Source: Streptomyces sp. RKAG293
GTDB lineage: Bacteria; Actinomycetota; Actinomycetes; Streptomycetales; Streptomycetaceae
Assembly: GCF_023701745.1 (NCBI RefSeq)
Contig: NZ_JAJOZB010000001.1
Coordinates: 930,001-994,000 of the forward strand
DNA: 64,000 nucleotides
Direction of reading: 5' to 3'
Part shown: positions 1 to 8,606 of the stretch, piece after piece
Numbering within the stretch: the first letter of the stretch is position 1
How the letters are laid out: each line of letters starts with the position of its first letter
Notes under the pieces: model-generated
What the model saw: the letters and a program-made list of their open reading frames with translations, nothing else
The model's database searches: none
What the model was told of the DNA's origin: nothing
Position numbers and translations under genes: made by a program

Positions 1-1
1 A

Positions 2-445
2 ACGGCCGTCTACCAGCGCATCCTTGCCGCCGACGGCGCTCTCGCCCTGGGCACCGACGCGCCCCTGACCCCGATCGGCCTCCACCTGCATCTCGGTCTG
101 CGGGCACTGCACTACGCGGGCGGCCTCACCCCTGCCCAGGCACTGCGGACCGCGACCGCGGCGCCGGCCGAGCTGTTCGGTGTGGGTGACGATCTCGGAA
201 CGCTCGAAGCGGGCAAGCTCGCCGATCTCGCGGTGATCGACGGGAATCCGTTCCAGAACTTCGACGACCTGGTCCGCACGACCTGGGTGATGCGCGACGG
301 CATCGTGTACCGCCAGGACGACCTCGTCGGTGAGTTCGGCACCAGCCTCGCCCAGCGGCGCACCACGGACCGGACCGACTGGCTCGACGTCAGCCGCCAA
401 CTGCGCCGCGAACCCTGCTGCTCGGAGCACGCGTTCCAGCTGTAG
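2..445 (+). CDS. amidohydrolase family protein, C-terminal part (cut by window edge)
   Basis: This is the last 147 residues of an amidohydrolase-superfamily enzyme; the start lies before the window. The visible segment has the late metal-site aspartate in GTDAPL, then the usual C-terminal pattern of these enzymes: LTPAQALRTAT, APAELFGV, and LGTLEAGKLADLAVIDGNPF, where the second small beta domain closes the fold. Family members hydrolyse amide, imide or related C-N bonds in cyclic or linear substrates with one or two metal ions. The substrate cannot be told from this end of the protein. A strong hairpin follows the stop codon, so this is probably the last gene of its transcript. Identity as a superfamily member is secure; the subfamily is open. 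Confidence 0.85.
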   Translation, partial: TAVYQRILAADGALALGTDAPLTPIGLHLHLGLRALHYAGGLTPAQALRTATAAPAELFGVGDDLGTLEAGKLADLAVIDGNPFQNFDDLVRTTWVMRDGIVYRQDDLVGEFGTSLAQRRTTDRTDWLDVSRQLRREPCCSEHAFQL

Positions 446-451
446 CGGGTC

Positions 452-487
452 GGCGGTCACCAGCGGTTCCGGCCGCTGGTGACCGCC
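452..487. terminator. hairpin terminator, 15-bp stem
   Basis: A perfect 15-bp inverted repeat (452-466 with 473-487) and a 6-nt loop lie seven bases after the amidohydrolase stop and before the convergent protease gene. It can serve both strands. There is no clear U tract, which is common for high-GC actinobacterial terminators. Confidence 0.75.
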
Positions 488-563
488 CGCCGCGGCCCGC
501 GTCCGTGAGGCTTGGACGCGGGCCACGGCTTCGAGGGCAGAGCTTCGTTCAGCAGGGCTTCGT

Positions 564-3500
564 TCAGCAGGCGCCGAGGTCCTGCCAGACGCCCCACTGG
601 CCGGTGGTACCGGGCTCCTCTCCGGTGGTCCACCACTTGGCCCGCCAGTTGTGGCCCTTCCAGCTGACCTGGTTGCCACCGACGTAGATGGCGTTCGGGT
701 CCCAGGTCGTACCCGTGCAGCCGCCGCCTCCACCGGTGACCGTCAGCGAGTAGGTGGTGCTGTGGGTGGCGGTCCCCGTGCCGGTGACGGTCACGGTGTA
801 GGTGCCCGCGGTCACCGACGCTCCGACGGCCACGGTCATGGTCGCGGAGGACCCGGACTGTACGGACGCCGGGGCGAACGAGACGTTCACACCGGTCGGA
901 GCGCCGGACGCCGTCAGGTTGACGGTCTGGGCGCTGCCGCTGGTGGTGGCGGTGGAGACCGTCGCGGTGGTGGTGCCGCCCGGCTGGACGCTGCCGGAGA
1001 CGGGGTTCACCGCGACCGAGAAGTCGTTGGCCGGGGCCGTGGTGCCGACCGCGGTCTTCCACAGCGTGTAGGCGACACCGTCGGCACTGCGGTCGAGCGC
1101 CGTCGCGTTGATGTTCGCGGTGGTGTCACAGGACTGGTGGTAGCAGGAGTCGTACGACCGGTTGGCCGTGCCGCCCCACTTGGTGGCCTGGGCCGCGGTC
1201 TTGATGGCGTCGGCGCCGGTGGCGTAGGCGGAGGTGGGAATCCCCGCCTGCTGGAAGGAGTAGTCGTCGGAGCGTCCCTGGCCCTCGATGTTCTCCTCAG
1301 GACGGAGGTTCAGCGAGTCCCAGTACTCCTTCATCGGGGCCGCCGCGGACGAGGTGATGTTGTTGATGAAGTAGCCGGCGTTGGTCGAGCCGACCATGTC
1401 GAAGTTGTAGTACGCCTTGATGGCGCTGCGCTGCGTGGAGCCGAGCTGACTCACATAGAACTGCGAGCCCTGCATGCCCTGTTCCTCGCCGTTCCACCAG
1501 GCGAAGCGGACGTGCTTGGCCATGGTGGGGTTCTGCTGGGCCAGGACGAGGGCGTTCTCCAGCAGCGAGGACGAGCCGGAACCGTTGTCGTTGATGCCGG
1601 GGCCGGCCGACACGCTGTCCAGGTGCGCGCCGAACATGACGACCTGGTCGGTGGGCCCGCCCGGCCAGTCCGCGATCAGGTTGTTGCCGCGGTTGGTGCA
1701 GCCGGTGCAGGACTGCTCGGTGACGCTGTAACCCGCCGCCTGCAGCTTGCCCTTGACGTAGGCCAGCGACGCCGTGTAGCCGCTGGTGCCGGCCTGCCGG
1801 GTGCCGCCGTTCTGCTGGGCGATCGTGTACAGCTGCGCCAGGTGCGCCTGGACGTTCGCCACGCTGATGTCCGGCGCGGTGCCGCCGGGATTGGTCCCGC
1901 CCGGAGTGACGGTGAGGGTGTACTGCGCGGTGTGGCTCTGGGTTCCGCTGCCGGTCACGGTGATGACGTACGAGCCAACGGCGACCGCCGACCCGACGGT
2001 GACCTTCATGGTCGAGGAGGCGCCGGACTGCACCGACGCCGGGGTGAACCCGACCGTCACACCGCTCGGGGCGCCGGACGCCGTCAGGTTCACGGTCTGC
2101 GCGCTGCCCGAGGTGATGGTGGTGTTGACCGTGGCGTTGGCCGAGGCACCCTGCTGTACGGATCCGGCGGTCGGGCTCAGCGACATCGAGTAGTCACTGT
2201 TGCCGCTGGGGGTACAGGTGGGTTCGCCGCTCTGCGCGGGGATGGTGATGGCGTCCCAGGCGGCCTTGGTCCTGGTGAACAGGACACAGCTGGGGTCGAG
2301 GTTCTTGGCCGCGGTCAGTGTGGTGGTGCGGTACCGCTTGTAGGTCATACCGCTGGTCTTGAGCAGCATCCCGCCGTAGAAGACCTTGCCGGCCTGCTGG
2401 ATGCCGACACCGGTGACCGTGGAGTTGTTGCAGGTCGGGCTGGTCGGCTTGCCGCCGCCGGGGTTGGAGCCCTCGGCCAGCAGATAGAACCAGTGGTTCA
2501 GCGGCCCGGCCGCCGCGTGCTCCTCGGTGCTGGGTATCGAGGAGCTGTAACAGTTGGGGTCGCCGATCTGGGACGGGTTGTACATGATGCGGATCGGGCC
2601 GCTGCCGGTGAGGTTGATGGTCTCGCCGACCGTGTAGTCCGGGCTGTCGTACGGGGAGGGCTCGTTGGTGTACGCCTCGGTGAGGGCGCCCATGATGTCG
2701 CCGGTCGCCTCGCCCAGTCCCGCCTCGGTGCTGGTCCCGCCGGGGGTGAACTGGTCGATGCCGTGGCCGAACTCATGGCCCACGACGTCCATCGCGCCGA
2801 TCCACTGGTTGGCCGTGTTGTGGCCGATGGAGACCGAGGAGCCGTCCCAGTAGGCGTTGACGTCGTTGAGGCCGACCTTCACCGGCCAGCTGCCGCCGTT
2901 GCCGTTGTGCCCGTTGCGGCCCAGCCAGTCGCGCAGCATGTCCCACTCGTGCTGCGCCGCCCACATCACGTCGACGCAGCCGGTCTCCTTGGAGGTGGCG
3001 CTGCCGGTGCCCCACGTGTCGCTGGACTTGGTGAAGACGCTGCCGGTCGTGTAGTCGGCGCAGGTCAGGCCGGGGCGCCCCGGGTCGCGCAGCGAGTAGC
3101 TGCCGCCCGAGTTGGTGGTGGCGATGGTCAGCGGGCTCGGGCCGTTCCACTGGCTGTTGCCGTTGCCGGCCTTGACGTCGTCGTAGTGGTCGAGCACCGC
3201 CCCGGTGGTCGCGTTCACGAAGACGTGCAGATGGCTCGGGGCCTTGGCGGTGCGGCCGGTGAGGACCGTCTCCCAGGCCAGCGCGTCGTGGCCGTCCTTG
3301 ACCCGCACGACGAGGCGGTGCGAGTCGACCTTGTCCACCGCGGTGAGCTGGCGGCGGGCGGTGGCCTCGGCGGTGCCGGCCGTGACGGTCGCCGTGGTCG
3401 GCACGTTGATGCGCGTCGAGTCGGCGGACTGTGACGCCTGCACCCGGCCCTGGCCGTCGGCCAGGACCACCGCGTCCCCGCCGACCACCGGCAGGCCACG

Positions 3501-3761
3501 GTAGGTGCGCTCGTAGGCGACCGAGTAGAGGCCGTTGACCCAGGGCGTCACCTGACGCCGTTCGTAGCTCTCGCCCGGCCCGTTCACCAGCGTGTCGAGG
3601 CCGCTGGCGGCGGCCCGGTCGGCCGCCGACACCGCCAGCGCCAGCGGCCCTGGGGAGACGGTCGGGGCGGGGGCCGCGGCGGCCGGCGGGCCGCTGGTGG
3701 CGACCATCATCCCGGCGAGGACGGCCAGGGTTGTCCCGGCCGTCACTGCTCTGCGTTTCAT
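564..3761 (-). CDS. secreted bifunctional protease: M4 metallopeptidase + M28 aminopeptidase + CBM5/12 chitin-binding module
   Basis: This 1065-residue protein starts at an ATG behind an AAGGAG site; the longer reading frame upstream lacks a signal. Order of parts: signal peptide (1-30), FTP/PepSY-like propeptide (about 40-195), M4 thermolysin-like domain (about 200-510) with HEFGH at 329-333, third zinc ligand E351 and the late catalytic His at H423, Ig-like module (about 522-618), M28 peptidase (about 630-905) with zinc ligands near H713, D725, E760, D788 and H875, a second Ig-like module (about 912-1008), and a C-terminal CBM5/12-type domain (1015-1065) with the aromatic [11 protein letters not shown] pattern. 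An endopeptidase and an exopeptidase in one chain could degrade protein processively, tethered to chitin. Both active sites look complete. The two Ig modules are near copies, including 20 identical bases at 901-920 and 2071-2090. Confidence 0.93.
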   Translation of the reverse strand: MKRRAVTAGTTLAVLAGMMVATSGPPAAAAPAPTVSPGPLALAVSAADRAAASGLDTLVNGPGESYERRQVTPWVNGLYSVAYERTYRGLPVVGGDAVVLADGQGRVQASQSADSTRINVPTTATVTAGTAEATARRQLTAVDKVDSHRLVVRVKDGHDALAWETVLTGRTAKAPSHLHVFVNATTGAVLDHYDDVKAGNGNSQWNGPSPLTIATTNSGGSYSLRDPGRPGLTCADYTTGSVFTKSSDTWGTGSATSKETGCVDVMWAAQHEWDMLRDWLGRNGHNGNGGSWPVKVGLNDVNAYWDGSSVSIGHNTANQWIGAMDVVGHEFGHGIDQFTPGGTSTEAGLGEATGDIMGALTEAYTNEPSPYDSPDYTVGETINLTGSGPIRIMYNPSQIGDPNCYSSSIPSTEEHAAAGPLNHWFYLLAEGSNPGGGKPTSPTCNNSTVTGVGIQQAGKVFYGGMLLKTSGMTYKRYRTTTLTAAKNLDPSCVLFTRTKAAWDAITIPAQSGEPTCTPSGNSDYSMSLSPTAGSVQQGASANATVNTTITSGSAQTVNLTASGAPSGVTVGFTPASVQSGASSTMKVTVGSAVAVGSYVITVTGSGTQSHTAQYTLTVTPGGTNPGGTAPDISVANVQAHLAQLYTIAQQNGGTRQAGTSGYTASLAYVKGKLQAAGYSVTEQSCTGCTNRGNNLIADWPGGPTDQVVMFGAHLDSVSAGPGINDNGSGSSSLLENALVLAQQNPTMAKHVRFAWWNGEEQGMQGSQFYVSQLGSTQRSAIKAYYNFDMVGSTNAGYFINNITSSAAAPMKEYWDSLNLRPEENIEGQGRSDDYSFQQAGIPTSAYATGADAIKTAAQATKWGGTANRSYDSCYHQSCDTTANINATALDRSADGVAYTLWKTAVGTTAPANDFSVAVNPVSGSVQPGGTTTATVSTATTSGSAQTVNLTASGAPTGVNVSFAPASVQSGSSATMTVAVGASVTAGTYTVTVTGTGTATHSTTYSLTVTGGGGGCTGTTWDPNAIYVGGNQVSWKGHNWRAKWWTTGEEPGTTGQWGVWQDLGAC

Positions 3762-3901
3762 GGGGGGCTCCTTGACTAGGGGCATGCCTCGACCACGAAG
3801 CCCTCCACTCGACGGCCGGACGATCGGCCCGGGCCGGTGAGCGAGGGGGGACTTACGTGTTTCGAGTGAGCGAGCGAAACGTTCACATCGCGCCATGACC
3901 C

Positions 3902-3950
3902 CGTCAATGGACTAGTCCAACTCCGGCAACATCCGGCAACTTCCGGCAAC
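3902..3950 (-). promoter_or_regulatory. probable control region of the M4-M28 protease gene
   Basis: Between the protease start and the upstream regulator gene (301 bp) there is a perfect 12-bp palindrome TGGACTAGTCCA (3908-3919), directly followed by three tandem copies of a 10-bp unit TCCGGCAAC+1 (3921-3950), so the copies sit on one face of the helix. A TTGACG hexamer (minus strand, 3902-3907) touches the palindrome and may be the -35 box. The array looks like binding sites for a regulator, perhaps the XRE protein encoded upstream; that link is inference. The rest of 3762-4062 shows nothing else. Confidence 0.5.
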
Positions 3951-4062
3951 CCGCGAGCTCGACGGCACCGCTCAGCGGACACCGAACCGAGGACGGAAGG
4001 GGACCGCCGAAGGTGAACTCACCTGTCAACCTGCAGACTCGGCACGGCAGTCCTGCCAACCC

Positions 4063-5448
4063 TCAGACCCGGTAGGGCAGTTGCTCCAGCAGGCTCCGGG
4101 CCTCCCGCGCGCCGGGGTATCGCGTCGTGAGCCTCGTCCGGAATCCGTCGAGCTCGCGGTTCACACTGGTCCGGTCCGCGGCGACCGCCTCCGGGATCAC
4201 CGGCGCGGCGGCGGCCACGGCGGCGTCCAGCTGTCCGGAGCACACGAACGCGTCGGCGAGTCGCAGTGTGAGCAGCAGAACGGTCGGCCGATGCGTGGCG
4301 GGCAGACAGCTGAGTGACGCCTCGGTGGCCTTGACGGCCTGCCGGGCGACCCACAGGTCCCCGGTGATCGCGGCGGCGTCGCGCAGCGTCCCGCCGATCG
4401 ACGCCTCCACCTGCAGGCGGCCGGTGGCGCCGGCGAGCCAGGGCGCCTCGAGGAAGTCCCGCCCGTCGAGGCGGTCCAGCGCCCGGCGGGAGAGGACGAC
4501 GCGCTTGCGGCACTCCGCGAGGTCGCCGCCCAGCGCCCGCGCCCGCGCCTGGTGCAGATGCGACATGGCCACCATCCACGCCCGGCGCGGGTCCACCGCC
4601 TCCAGCTCCTGTGCGTAGGCCAGCGCGGACGCGCCGTCCCCGTCGAGGCGGACCAGCGTGCAGACGTCGCACAGCAAGGTGGCCCGGGCCACCACGTCAT
4701 CGGCGACGTCCGCCCAGGTCAGACCCCTCGTGAACCAGGCCATCCCGAGGATCCGCTGCCCTCGCTCCACCCGGAGCCAGCCCGCTATCTGCGCGCATTC
4801 CGCGGCGAGCCGCAGCTGCGGCACCGGCAGCGTCCCGCGCCCGTTCAGCGTCTCGGCCCACCGCACCACGACGCGCAGCACCCGCTCGACCGAGCCGACG
4901 GTTTCCGTGGAGACGCTCTCCAGCCCGTCCTGGGTGTACCCGACGATCAGAGCGGTCAGCGCGTGCATGGCGTCGGCGTCGGTGCCGGGCCACATCGCCG
5001 TCCGCCCGTGGTCGCCGTCGGCGGCGGTCAGGAGTGTGAGCGCGTCGGCGAGCGGTGGCACCTCGCAGTCGCCGCCGCCGTGCAGCGGGCAGGACAACAG
5101 CCGGGTGGGCCAGTGGTCGACGGGCTGCGGCGGGGCCGGTTCGGCAGCACCGCGGGGGGTGGTCGAGAACAGCGTCGCGGGCAGCATCGGCGCGCTGTGG
5201 TGGACGTCCGGCCGGTCGGCGAGGATCGCGAGGAGCTCACCACGGCTTCCGAGTAACGAGTCGAGTCGCAGCGGCAGCCCGGCGGGCGGCTCCCGCACGC
5301 CGCCCTCCAGCTTGCTGATCAGCGTGTGGTGATACCCCACACGCAGCGCCAGTTGACGCTGGGTCAGCCCGGCCGACCTGCGCAGCGTGCGCAGCCGTCG
5401 CCCGAACTCCCCCCACGACTGCCGCGCTGCGACCGTGTCGGCGCTCAT
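4063..5448 (-). CDS. XRE-family helix-turn-helix regulator with long C-terminal domain
   Basis: A 461-residue cytoplasmic regulator. Residues 12-55 form a Cro/CI-type helix-turn-helix (RRLRTLRRSAGLTQRQLALRV, then HHTLISKLEGG). The remaining 400 residues are alpha-helical and rich in Ala, Leu and Arg, as in the many Streptomyces XRE proteins whose C-terminal part resembles TPR repeats and is thought to bind a small ligand or partner. The ATG has a good GGGAGGG site. It lies 301 bp upstream of the secreted M4-M28 protease on the same strand, which makes it a candidate regulator of that gene. No enzyme motif is visible and the ligand is unknown. Confidence 0.85.
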   Translation of the reverse strand: MSADTVAARQSWGEFGRRLRTLRRSAGLTQRQLALRVGYHHTLISKLEGGVREPPAGLPLRLDSLLGSRGELLAILADRPDVHHSAPMLPATLFSTTPRGAAEPAPPQPVDHWPTRLLSCPLHGGGDCEVPPLADALTLLTAADGDHGRTAMWPGTDADAMHALTALIVGYTQDGLESVSTETVGSVERVLRVVVRWAETLNGRGTLPVPQLRLAAECAQIAGWLRVERGQRILGMAWFTRGLTWADVADDVVARATLLCDVCTLVRLDGDGASALAYAQELEAVDPRRAWMVAMSHLHQARARALGGDLAECRKRVVLSRRALDRLDGRDFLEAPWLAGATGRLQVEASIGGTLRDAAAITGDLWVARQAVKATEASLSCLPATHRPTVLLLTLRLADAFVCSGQLDAAVAAAAPVIPEAVAADRTSVNRELDGFRTRLTTRYPGAREARSLLEQLPYRV

Positions 5449-5647
5449 GGGCCCTCCCGGACGGAAGTCGTCGTACCGCCACTGCCGTCCCCGACACCGG
5501 CGTGCACCGATCGGCGCTGGATCCTACTAGAAGATTGCGTTCGTCGACGTCGTGATTTCCGGCCGAGGGCGACCAAGACGAGCGGTCGCCAGGGAGTGGT
5601 TCTCCCAGGCTATGAAACATCCCGCGCCGCTGAGCGGTTCCGGGCCC

Positions 5648-6150
5648 GTCAGCGGGTTCCTGCTCTCCGGGGCCGCGGCGTTCGGGGCGCAGGTCGCGAT
5701 GTTCCAGTGGGGCTGGGGAGAGCATCTGTTCGGCATCACGCCGAGCCAGACCATCAGCTTCCCGCCGATCCTGATGCTCGCGATCATCTTCGGGCTCTCC
5801 AGCGACTACGAAGTGTTCGTCGTGTCCCGCATCAAGGGGGACTTCACCAAGAACGGGGACGCGCTCAAGGCCGTCGAGCGCGGCACCGGCCTCGCGGCGC
5901 GCGTGGTGACCGCGGCAGCGCTCATCATGTTCAGCATCTTCGTGGCGTTCATGTTCACCGACGACCCGATCGTGAAGGCCGTCGGCTTCAGCTTCGCCGC
6001 CGGTGTCTTCCTGGACGCCTTCGTGGTCCGGCTCACCCTGGTGCCCGCGTTCATGGCGATCATCCGCGCGAAGATCTGATACCACCCGAAGTGGTTCGAC
6101 GGGTACATCCCCGACCTCGACATCGAGAGCGACCGTCTCCAGCATCGGCA
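5648..6150 (+). pseudogene. MMPL/RND-family transporter remnant, 5'-truncated and with an in-frame TGA
   Basis: The reading frame matches only the last 170 or so residues of an MMPL-type membrane transporter: AFGAQVAMFQWGWGE, GITPSQTISFPPILMLAIIF, the very typical GLSSDYEVFVVSRIKGDF, then AVERGTGLAARVVTAAALIM and the final helix ending VPAFMAIIRAKI. Full-length family members have about 700 residues and 11-12 helices; the first 500 are missing. After AKI the frame has a TGA where relatives have Trp, and the normal continuation YHPKWFDGYIPDLDIE follows in the same frame. That fits a TGG to TGA mutation. The downstream region to about 6270 contains a near-perfect direct repeat (GCAGTGGGT.GTCAGCTTCCG, twice). 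A short protein could still be made from the ATG at 5552 or 5612 but would not be a functional pump. Confidence 0.85.
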
Positions 6151-6258
6151 CGCGCCGAGCGGTTCCGCCAAGACCCCGGACGGGCAGCCTGTCCGAGGCC
6201 GAGCGGTGCCGGATTCCCAGCCGTCCGCAGTGGGTTGTCAGCTTCCGGCAGTGGGTGG

Positions 6259-6768
6259 TCAGCTTCCGTCAGGTGCGGCGGTCGCGGCGGCGGTGGCCAG
6301 GGGGATGGGCTCCTCCGACACCCAGGGCATGACCCAGGCGGCGTCCTCGTTGGTGATCGCGGTGTCGCAGACGTCGCAGTAGCTTCCGTCGGCGGTCGGC
6401 CGGCCACAGGCTAGGTGCACGATCCGCACGGCGATCGTGGGCTCCGCCGGATTCGCGTAGGTGTGGCCCCATGCGGCGAGCGCTTCCAGGACGGGGCGCA
6501 GGGCGACTCCCGCCTGCGTGATCCGGTAGTGCGAGCGGATCCGGTTGCCGTCCTCGTAGGGCTCCTTGGTGAGGACCCCGGCGTCGACCAGCTTGCCCAG
6601 CCGGTTGGACAGGATGTTGTCCGCGATCCCCAGACCGGTACGGAACTGCTCGAAGCGCGTCGCGCCGAGCGTGGCGTTCCGCATGATCAGCAGCGTCCAG
6701 CGGTCGCCGAGGATGCCGGCGGCGCGGCCCAGGGGGCAGGGCCCGGAGGCGAGATCTGTGCTGTTCAT
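6259..6768 (-). CDS. HxlR-family transcriptional regulator
   Basis: A 169-residue winged-helix protein of the HxlR type. The core runs CPLGRAAGILGDRWTLLIMR, TRFEQFRTGLGIADNILSNR and LVDAGVLTKEPYEDG, followed by the typical YRITQAGVALRPVLEALAAWG. The C-terminal 55 residues contain CGRP and CDVCD, four cysteines that could bind a metal or sense redox state or an electrophile. The long upstream extension of the frame is rejected; the ATG at 6768 gives the expected family N-terminus. The gene is divergent from an SDR oxidoreductase gene with 138 bp between them containing repeated TTGCAAGC elements, the usual layout for a local HxlR regulator and its target. Confidence 0.93.
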   Translation of the reverse strand: MNSTDLASGPCPLGRAAGILGDRWTLLIMRNATLGATRFEQFRTGLGIADNILSNRLGKLVDAGVLTKEPYEDGNRIRSHYRITQAGVALRPVLEALAAWGHTYANPAEPTIAVRIVHLACGRPTADGSYCDVCDTAITNEDAAWVMPWVSEEPIPLATAAATAAPDGS

Positions 6769-6810
6769 ACCGGGTTCCCCATTCACTGCCTCTTCACTGC
6801 CTTCTGCGAC

Positions 6811-6877
6811 TTGCAGCTTGCAAGCCGCAAGCCCCCATGTTAGCTTTCTTTGTGCAAGCTTGCAATTTGCAAGCTTG
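6811..6877. promoter_or_regulatory. divergent operator region, TTGCAAGC inverted and direct repeats
   Basis: The HxlR/SDR intergenic region is AT-richer than its surroundings and holds CTTGCAAGCCGCAAG (6818-6832), the palindrome GCAAGCTTGC (6853-6862) and a third copy GCAAGCTTG (6868-6876). Repeats of this kind between an HxlR gene and a divergent oxidoreductase are probable HxlR binding sites. The promoters for both genes must lie here. Confidence 0.65.
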
Positions 6878-6906
6878 GTCCGAGGCTCCATGAGAAGAGT
6901 TCCGCC

Positions 6907-7605
6907 ATGATCATCTCCGAACAGACCGCCCTGGTCACCGGCGCCAATCGCGGCCTCGGCCGGCTGCTGGCCACCGAGCTCGTGGCCCGCGGCGCCACCG
7001 TCTACGCCGGAGCGCGCAACCCCGACACCATCGACGTGCCCGGCGTGATCCCGATCAGCCTTGACGTCACCGACCCCGAGTCGGTCGCGGCAGCCGCCAA
7101 GGCGGCCGGCGCGGTGACCCTGCTCATCAACAACGCGGGGTCCTCCACCGGGGCCGATCTGCTCACCGGCGACCTCAGCGACCTGCAGCTGGAAATGGAT
7201 ACGCACTACTTCGGTTCCCTGTCGATGATCCGTGCCTTCGCACCGGGGATCGCGGCCAACGGCGGCGGGACGATCCTGAACATCCTGTCCGTCCTGTCGT
7301 GGATCTCGCTGCCCACCGTCGGCGGGTACTCGGCCGCGAAGTCGGCCGCCTGGTCGATGACCAACGCCCTCCGGGTCCAGCTCGCCGAGCAGAACATCCG
7401 GGTCGCCGGACTGCACGTCGGATTCATGGACACCGAGATGGCCGCGACGGTCACCGCTCCGAAGATGGACCCCGCCGCTGTCGCCGCCCTCGCGATCGAC
7501 GGCATCGAGGCGGATGCGTACGAGATCCTCGCCGACGACCTCAGCCGCCAGGTACAGGCGGGCTTCGCCGGGGGCGTGGGCGCCCTCTACCCGGCGCTGA
7601 CCTGA
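6907..7605 (+). CDS. short-chain dehydrogenase/reductase
   Basis: A 232-residue cytoplasmic Rossmann-fold oxidoreductase. The nucleotide-binding motif is TGANRGLG near residues 11-18, the NNAG motif is at about 78, and the catalytic Tyr and Lys are in GGYSAAKSAAWSM. A variable Asp (SLDVTDPE) marks the adenine-binding loop. Likely NADP-dependent and acting on a carbonyl compound or its alcohol; the substrate is unknown. It is transcribed away from an HxlR regulator, a common arrangement in which the regulator senses an electrophile such as a quinone or aldehyde and induces the reductase. The start is the ATG after TTCCGCC, chosen because it places the Rossmann motif at the usual distance from the N-terminus. 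Confidence 0.92.
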   Translation: MIISEQTALVTGANRGLGRLLATELVARGATVYAGARNPDTIDVPGVIPISLDVTDPESVAAAAKAAGAVTLLINNAGSSTGADLLTGDLSDLQLEMDTHYFGSLSMIRAFAPGIAANGGGTILNILSVLSWISLPTVGGYSAAKSAAWSMTNALRVQLAEQNIRVAGLHVGFMDTEMAATVTAPKMDPAAVAALAIDGIEADAYEILADDLSRQVQAGFAGGVGALYPALT

Positions 7606-7864
7606 TCCGGCCTGGCCTGAACTGACCTGACCTGCCCTGGCCTGATTCTCCCGGCCCACGGTGCGCAGCCCGGACGACAAGCGAGAGCCCCCGCCCGGCG
7701 CGCGCGCTGCCCGGGCGCGCGAACTGCGCCGGAGTCGCGTACGTGCTGGGCGGGGGCGGTTCGGGCCGTCCCGCGGCATTCCGTCCCCGGGAAGGGAGTG
7801 CGGGCGACCCCTGAGCGGCCGGCGAAGGAGTCAGCCCGCTGCCCGGAAGTTCTGGATCACGCGA

Positions 7865-8383
7865 TCAGTTGTGCATCGCGGAGAAGCGCCAGGCCTGGCC
7901 GTTGAATCCACCGCAGGTGGACTGGTCGAGGGGCTGACCGCTGTTGGTCATACCCCAGGCCGCCGTCAGGCACAGGCCGCTGGAGCGGTTCCTGAGCCGG
8001 TAACTGTCGTTGCCGAGCGACTCGGCGACCCACACCTGCGCGTCGTTGTTGGAACAGTACGACTGGACGACGAGGGCGTGGTTGGCCGGGCCCTGCGGGG
8101 TGACGCACTGACCGGTCGACCGGACCCGGAGGAAGTAGGCGCTGGTACCCGCCCAGCCCGACGAGAACTGCTTGTTGTACTTGTTGTCACACGGGAACTG
8201 GATCAGGCCGGCGCCGGGCTGGGTGGAGTTGTTGCCCACCGCGGCGCACATGCCGGAGTTCAGGTTGGTCAGCTTGTTGAAGAAGCCGTTGTCGGGGCTG
8301 TCCGCCTGGGCGGAGTTGGCAGCGCCGAGCGACAGCAGCGCCGCGGACGAGAGTGCGGCTAAGACCTTGGTCACGTGTCTCAC
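7865..8383 (-). CDS. secreted ricin B-type lectin domain protein
   Basis: A 172-residue exported protein. The proposed GTG start at 8383 (a second GTG at 8374 is possible) gives a signal peptide VRHVTKVLAALSSAALLSLG ending at about AQA-DS. The mature part is a single beta-trefoil of ricin B type: NSGMCAAVGNNS, LIQFPCDNKYNKQF, STGQCVTPQGPANHALVVQSYC, DAQVWVAE, SSGLCLTAAW and GQAWRF, with the repeated C.....Q.C and QxW marks. Such modules bind galactose, xylan or other glycans; there is no enzyme domain attached. The eighth codon is TTA (8360-8362), so translation probably depends on the bldA tRNA and thus on development. Confidence 0.88.
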   Translation of the reverse strand: MRHVTKVLAALSSAALLSLGAANSAQADSPDNGFFNKLTNLNSGMCAAVGNNSTQPGAGLIQFPCDNKYNKQFSSGWAGTSAYFLRVRSTGQCVTPQGPANHALVVQSYCSNNDAQVWVAESLGNDSYRLRNRSSGLCLTAAWGMTNSGQPLDQSTCGGFNGQAWRFSAMHN

Positions 8384-8606
8384 GAAGGACCCCAGTTTCC
8401 TGATACCGGATGGATGACAGGGCATGCCCGTGCACCGGTGAGCGAACACCCGGCGCCGGATATGCGATCACCCACGGTGCCCGACCGTGCGCCGTCCGTC
8501 CATAGGCGATGCGGCCCGCTCAAGCGCCGTTCCAGGACGGCGTTTCGGCCCGCGGCTCTTGCCCACGGTTCCACCCGCGGTCCTCGCCCACGGTTCGAGC
8601 GTGCCG

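Noticed and set aside
651..3434. 927-codon open frame antisense to the M4-M28 protease
   Set aside because: Low-complexity Gly/Arg/Val translation with no domain; it mirrors a real gene on the other strand, a normal result of high third-position GC.
3908..3919. TGGACTAGTCCA as a DasR site
   Set aside because: The DasR core is TGGTCTAGACCA; two symmetric bases differ, so it is kept only as a palindrome of unknown binder.
5237..6151. 304-codon minus frame across the MMPL remnant
   Set aside because: Asp/Glu/Arg-rich translation without motifs; the plus strand carries clear transporter sequence there.
6769..7779. N-terminal extension of the HxlR regulator over the divergent SDR gene
   Set aside because: It is antisense to an intact SDR gene and adds no domain; HxlR proteins begin at the 6768 ATG.
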